10,130 nucleotides of DNA from NCBI GenBank assembly GCA_013205275.1, contig JABMNG010000056.1, positions 1 through 10,130 on the forward strand, read 5' to 3'. This stretch comes from Methylophilales bacterium (GTDB lineage Bacteria; Pseudomonadota; Gammaproteobacteria; Burkholderiales; Methylophilaceae). Both the position numbers and the translations under genes were made by a program. Positions within the stretch are counted from its first letter, which is position 1; each line of letters begins with the position of its first letter. A model generated the notes under the pieces. It was not told the DNA's origin and did no database searches. It saw only the letters and a list, made by a program, of their open reading frames with translations. Positions 7,226 to 10,130 of the stretch are shown in pieces.

Positions 7226-7990
7226 TTAGCAAGAAAACTTTTTAAAGATAGCAATAAAACTAATAAATTGTAAGCAAAACATAATCGCTACAAAAGATGC
7301 TAACAATAAAAGCAATAATAAGCTCGTAAAGAATGAAACCATCGTCATGCTGATAAAAGTTAATGATGTCAGTAGAAATGTAATCAACATAACCAACCCA
7401 ATAAAGATAACGGTCAAACCAACCCAAGAAAAGAAAAGTGGCATGATATACATTAGCGCCCCTGCAAAGCTCGACTTCAATGCTTTTATAAACCCGTAAT
7501 TATGGCAAGCAATAAGTAATGGGGAAAACCATGCTGCCATATAAAATGGAACTCCCAATAGCGTTAACTTTAACAGTAAGTATAAAAAGTGATTTGCTTG
7601 AAATTGCCTCACTTCAGGTTTTTGTAAAATTAGTAAAATATTCTCGATATCACCTGAAACTAAAAATCCCATCAGCATAGCGTACGCTGTAGAGGCTATT
7701 GTCATTAAGAATAATCCTCTAGGATTTTTTGAAATAACTTTTAGTCCGTCTGAAATTTCAAATACTTTATTAGTGCTTACGCAAAAATAAAAATATAAAA
7801 TAAATACTGTAATAAATGGCCATACTAAAATTGTAAAAGGTGTCAAAAATTGTGTAGAGGGCATGGCAGGCACTATTAAATAAATAAGTAAGTAGGTCAT
7901 GGCGATAAATAAAGATGGCCCTATAGAAATCTTAAATAAATTTAAGCTCAATAAAATCCATTGACATGCTTTTGTAATCGAATTCCTCAT
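7226..7990 (-). CDS. BPSS1780-like multi-pass inner membrane protein, function unknown
   Basis: This 254-residue protein is almost entirely hydrophobic. Likely membrane segments are near residues 22-41, 49-71, 92-112, 137-157, 178-206 and 210-247 (the last may be two), so about six or seven passes. The short N-terminal region ITKACQWILLSLNLFK and the segment PFYMAAWFSPLLIACHNYGFIKALKSS (148-174) resemble the BPSS1780 family of conserved proteobacterial membrane proteins. That assignment is from memory of the family pattern and is moderate in strength. There are no catalytic motifs and few charged residues within the helices. Its ATG overlaps the thrB stop in an ATGA arrangement, so it is translated with thrB. 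It converges on uvrD, with 11 bases between the stop codons. A role in threonine metabolism cannot be claimed from position alone. Confidence 0.85.
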   Translation of the reverse strand: MRNSITKACQWILLSLNLFKISIGPSLFIAMTYLLIYLIVPAMPSTQFLTPFTILVWPFITVFILYFYFCVSTNKVFEISDGLKVISKNPRGLFLMTIASTAYAMLMGFLVSGDIENILLILQKPEVRQFQANHFLYLLLKLTLLGVPFYMAAWFSPLLIACHNYGFIKALKSSFAGALMYIMPLFFSWVGLTVIFIGLVMLITFLLTSLTFISMTMVSFFTSLLLLLLLASFVAIMFCLQFISFIAIFKKFSC

Positions 7991-8910
7991 AGCGCGTGTC
8001 TATCCATTAAGACTTTCTTAAAGTAATTTGGGTCTTTGATTGAAGTAATTTCACCATCTAAAATATTATGACACGCATCCAAGCGAGACAACCAAAATCT
8101 CAATGCTGCAAATCTCATGGCATTATTTATACATTTATGTTCCGAATTTTCCAGCTTTCTAATTGATTCGTAGCCGCTTAGAAAATTGTCAAATTTCCTT
8201 TTATCAATACAACCATTACTATCACTACACCAATCATTAATTGTAATAGCTATGTCTAATAAAAGCTGATCATTGCAAGCATAATAGAAGTCAATAAATG
8301 CCGATACTCCATTTTTATCAAAAAAAACATTGTCTCTAAATAAATCGCCATGGATAATCCCAGTAGGCAATGAATCATGGTAACAATTTTTTTGATAATC
8401 AATCTCTAGCTCAATAATTCTTCGGTCTGCAACTGATAGAAATGGCTTTAGATCATTATATTTAGAGCTTATCCAGGCAATTCCTCTATTATTATCTCTT
8501 GTTTGAGTAAAGTTTTTTGCTTGAGTGTGTAATCGACCTAGGGTTAAACCGACAGAATAACAATCACTTTCAGTCCCGCTGTCTTTTGCGCTTCCAATCA
8601 AAAAAGAGACTAAAGCTGCAGGCTTTCCTTTGAGTGGAGTAAGGTATGAGCCATTATTATTTACAATCGGCTGTGGACATGAAAAATTTTTGTCTGATAA
8701 GAAATTCATCAAATCAAAAAAAAATAACAGCTCTTTTAGTTGATTATGTTCAAATATTGTGAGTATAAATCTAGATGATTCTGTCTCAACTAAATAATTA
8801 GTATTGGTTACACCTGAAGATATTCCCTTAAAATTTTTAAGCGAGCCAATGCTAAAGTTAGCAAGCCAGGTATCCAACTCACTTTTATTAATTGGGGTAT
8901 AAACAGCCAT
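7987..8910 (-). CDS. thrB: Homoserine kinase, type II (aminoglycoside phosphotransferase-like fold)
   Basis: The 307-residue product belongs to the kinase-like ThrB family found in many proteobacteria, not the GHMP-type ThrB of E. coli. It phosphorylates homoserine to O-phosphohomoserine, the last step before threonine synthase. Diagnostic segments are the opening MAVYTPINKSELDTWL, the glycine-rich SSGVTNTNYLVET (31-43), RFILTIFE (47-54), the catalytic loop IIHGDLFRDNVFF (185-197) with Asp189 as likely base and Asn194 as metal ligand, and AFIDFYYA (204-211) with metal-binding Asp207. ALRFWLSRL near residue 269 is also typical of ThrB. It starts 27 bases after the DUF2782 gene and shares an ATGA stop/start with the membrane protein gene, so the three form one transcript. 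The ribosome-binding site is weak. The DUF2782-thrB pair next to polA is also found in Pseudomonas, as I recall. Confidence 0.95.
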   Translation of the reverse strand: MAVYTPINKSELDTWLANFSIGSLKNFKGISSGVTNTNYLVETESSRFILTIFEHNQLKELLFFFDLMNFLSDKNFSCPQPIVNNNGSYLTPLKGKPAALVSFLIGSAKDSGTESDCYSVGLTLGRLHTQAKNFTQTRDNNRGIAWISSKYNDLKPFLSVADRRIIELEIDYQKNCYHDSLPTGIIHGDLFRDNVFFDKNGVSAFIDFYYACNDQLLLDIAITINDWCSDSNGCIDKRKFDNFLSGYESIRKLENSEHKCINNAMRFAALRFWLSRLDACHNILDGEITSIKDPNYFKKVLMDRHAL

Positions 8911-8937
8911 TAAATGCTTAGGGTATCTTTTTGAAAG

Positions 8938-9261
8938 TTAAAAACTAAATATTACCCATTGTGGGACAATCATCGGGTCCTCTGTGTTATAACGAACCCA
9001 GTCCCCTCCTGAGGTATTTTTATAGAGGTAATAAGATGGCATATTTTCAGGATTTACTTTAATCATATAAAGCTGACCATTCACTCGGTATTCTTCGACA
9101 GTTTTAGTGCCCTCTTTTTTAATAGTGACCTCTGGCTCTCCAATATAATCAGAGTCAATTGATGATGGAGGTGGCGGTACATTTTCTAGCACTTCAGTAT
9201 CTTCAGCCATAACAGAACATACAATAATAAGAAAAATGCCACTAATAATATATTTAATCAT
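8938..9261 (-). CDS. DUF2782 family secreted protein, function unknown
   Basis: This 107-residue protein has a signal peptide of about 19 residues (MIKY, a hydrophobic core, then SVMA before ED), so it should reach the periplasm; there is no lipobox cysteine at the cleavage site. A proline-rich VPPPP stretch follows at 28-33. The rest matches DUF2782: GEPEVTI (41-47), VEEYRVNGQLYMIKVNPE (55-72), PSYYLY (75-80) and the C-terminal PQWVIFSF (100-107). No cysteines or catalytic motifs occur in the mature part. An AAGG ribosome-binding site lies 6 bases before the ATG and supports this start. It is the first gene of the DUF2782-thrB-membrane protein cluster and is divergent from polA. The family is known mainly for this position beside thrB and polA; its role is not known to me. 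Confidence 0.92.
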   Translation of the reverse strand: MIKYIISGIFLIIVCSVMAEDTEVLENVPPPPSSIDSDYIGEPEVTIKKEGTKTVEEYRVNGQLYMIKVNPENMPSYYLYKNTSGGDWVRYNTEDPMIVPQWVIFSF

Positions 9262-9374
9262 TTATAACCTTAGTTTAAAGATAAAATATGATTTTATCAA
9301 AGACTTACTTTTACTACTAATTATAAATATAACCTACCAAAGTATTTATACTGACATTATAAATCGCATAAAAT
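9262..9374. promoter_or_regulatory. Divergent intergenic region between the DUF2782-thrB cluster and polA
   Basis: This 113-base AT-rich gap must hold promoters in both directions. On the minus strand TATAAT occurs twice (bases 9356-9361 and 9320-9325), and on the plus strand TATAAC (9328-9333) and TATAAA (9358-9363) are possible -10 boxes. None has a good -35 at 16-18 bases, so I assign no single promoter. No Shine-Dalgarno sequence precedes polA. A palindrome at 9280-9298 is listed separately. Confidence 0.5.
9280..9298. repeat. Perfect 8-base inverted repeat in the DUF2782 leader
   Basis: GATAAAAT (9280-9287) and ATTTTATC (9291-9298) are exact reverse complements around a 3-base centre. 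The site lies 18 bases upstream of the DUF2782 start. It could be a two-fold-symmetric protein-binding site, or a weak hairpin in the 5' leader close to the ribosome-binding site. In DNA this AT-rich, chance is a real alternative. Confidence 0.55.
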
Positions 9375-10130
9375 ATGAAAAAATTATTACTAGTTGACGG
9401 ATCATCCTATCTTTATAGGGCATTTCATGCAATGCCTGACTTTAGAAGCTTAGAGAATGAGCCTACTGGGGTAATTTATGGGGTGCTTAATATGTTAAGG
9501 CACATTCATAAAAAATACCCCTCTGATTATAGTGTCTGTATTTTTGATGCTAAGGGCAAAACATTTCGTAATGATATTTATCCTGACTACAAAGCGAATA
9601 GGCCAAAAATGCCAGATGAGCTGGCCGACCAAATTGAACCTTTAATGGATGCTATAAAAGCAATGGGCTGGCCTATCCTTATTAAAGAAGGAGTTGAGGC
9701 TGACGATGTGATTGGTACGCTTGCGCAAAAAGCTAATCACCAAGATATTGAGGTTGTAATATCAACAGGCGATAAAGATTTAGCTCAATTAGTTAATGAG
9801 CGAACCAAACTAATCAATACTATGACAAATGAAGTCCTTGATATTCAAGGCGTTATAAATAAATTTGGGATTCCTCCAGAGCTCATCGTAGACTATTTAA
9901 CCATTATTGGTGACAAGGTTGATAACGTTCCGGGAGTTGATAAAGTGGGGCCAAAAACTGCCTTAAAATGGCTGGAGGAATATAAGACACTAGACGCAAT
10001 TATAGAACATGCCGACGAAATAAGCGGAGTTGTTGGAGAAAATTTAAGAAAATCCAAGAGCTGGCTCTCAACTGGAAAAAGCTTGATAACAATTAAGTCT
10101 GATTTGAATATTCCAATTGAATGGGAGGAG
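9375..10130 (+). CDS. polA: DNA polymerase I, N-terminal 5'-3' exonuclease part only
   Basis: The frame opens at the ATG at 9375 and runs off the right edge after 252 codons; the full protein is usually about 900 or more residues. The visible part is the 5' nuclease (FEN-like) domain that removes RNA primers and displaced flaps during Okazaki fragment processing and excision repair. Metal and DNA-binding residues are in place: Asp8 in LLLVDGSSYLYRAFHAMP, Asp58 in IFDAKGKTFRN, the YKANRPKMP helix-arch segment (72-80), Glu109-Asp110-Asp111 in EADDVIGTLA, Asp133 and Asp135 in STGDKDL, Asp180 and Asp183 in IIGDKVDNVPG, and the helix-hairpin-helix GVDKVGPKTALKWL (187-200). The start fits the usual polA N-terminus although no ribosome-binding site is visible. 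The 3'-5' exonuclease and polymerase domains lie outside the window. Confidence 0.96.
   Translation, partial: MKKLLLVDGSSYLYRAFHAMPDFRSLENEPTGVIYGVLNMLRHIHKKYPSDYSVCIFDAKGKTFRNDIYPDYKANRPKMPDELADQIEPLMDAIKAMGWPILIKEGVEADDVIGTLAQKANHQDIEVVISTGDKDLAQLVNERTKLINTMTNEVLDIQGVINKFGIPPELIVDYLTIIGDKVDNVPGVDKVGPKTALKWLEEYKTLDAIIEHADEISGVVGENLRKSKSWLSTGKSLITIKSDLNIPIEWEE

Noticed and set aside
7213..7226. AGAGA/TCTCT hairpin considered as a bidirectional terminator
   Set aside because: The stem is only five or six A/T-rich pairs and no T-run follows on either strand, so it does not meet the pattern of an intrinsic terminator.
7226..9261. The DUF2782-thrB-membrane protein cluster considered as a toxin-antitoxin or phage-defence system, with the kinase as effector
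   Set aside because: The kinase has full ThrB family features rather than those of a HipA-type or aminoglycoside-inactivating enzyme, and the flanking genes are core genes with no sign of an accessory island.
1..10130. A search for a novel accessory system, mobile element or non-coding RNA
   Set aside because: Nearly every base lies in recognisable core genes or short gaps. No long inverted repeats, direct-repeat target duplications, repeat-spacer arrays, tRNA cloverleafs or gene-free stretches over 300 bases were seen.

Overview
This window looks like chromosomal core DNA from a small-genome, AT-rich proteobacterium, most likely a betaproteobacterium of the Methylophilaceae type (OM43 / Methylopumilus-like). 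That placement is an inference from three things: AT-rich, tightly packed genes; the order polA / DUF2782 / thrB / BPSS1780-like membrane protein / uvrD; and a groESL promoter that appears to combine a sigma32 site with a CIRCE (HrcA) operator. No mobile element, CRISPR array, phage gene, tRNA or rRNA is visible.

Positions 1-2745 hold a minus-strand cluster, read from right to left: a Tas-type aldo/keto reductase, bioA (biotin synthesis) and the first 127 codons of a PBP4-type D-Ala-D-Ala carboxypeptidase (dacB), which runs off the left edge. The joints are 4 bases (reductase to bioA) and a 10-base overlap (bioA to dacB), so they are probably one transcript. The 162-base gap at 2746-2907 separates this cluster from groESL and carries the groESL control region: a sigma70-like and sigma32-like promoter sharing the same bases, then a CIRCE operator over the predicted start of transcription.

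Positions 2908-4932 are the plus-strand groES-groEL chaperonin operon, closed by a strong intrinsic terminator. uvrD (5046-7214, plus) follows alone and converges, with an 11-base gap, on a minus-strand cluster read right to left: a secreted DUF2782 protein, thrB (homoserine kinase) and a multi-pass membrane protein whose start overlaps the thrB stop. A 113-base gap then separates this cluster from divergent polA, of which the first 252 codons (the 5' nuclease domain) are present.

Functionally these are housekeeping genes: protein folding (GroES/GroEL), nucleotide excision and replication repair (UvrD and Pol I, which act at successive steps of excision repair), threonine and biotin synthesis, and peptidoglycan remodelling. 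I searched for an undescribed system and did not find convincing evidence of one. The points most worth checking are the compound heat-shock control of groESL, the coupled reductase-bioA-dacB cluster, and the unknown roles of the DUF2782 and membrane proteins that travel with thrB and polA.
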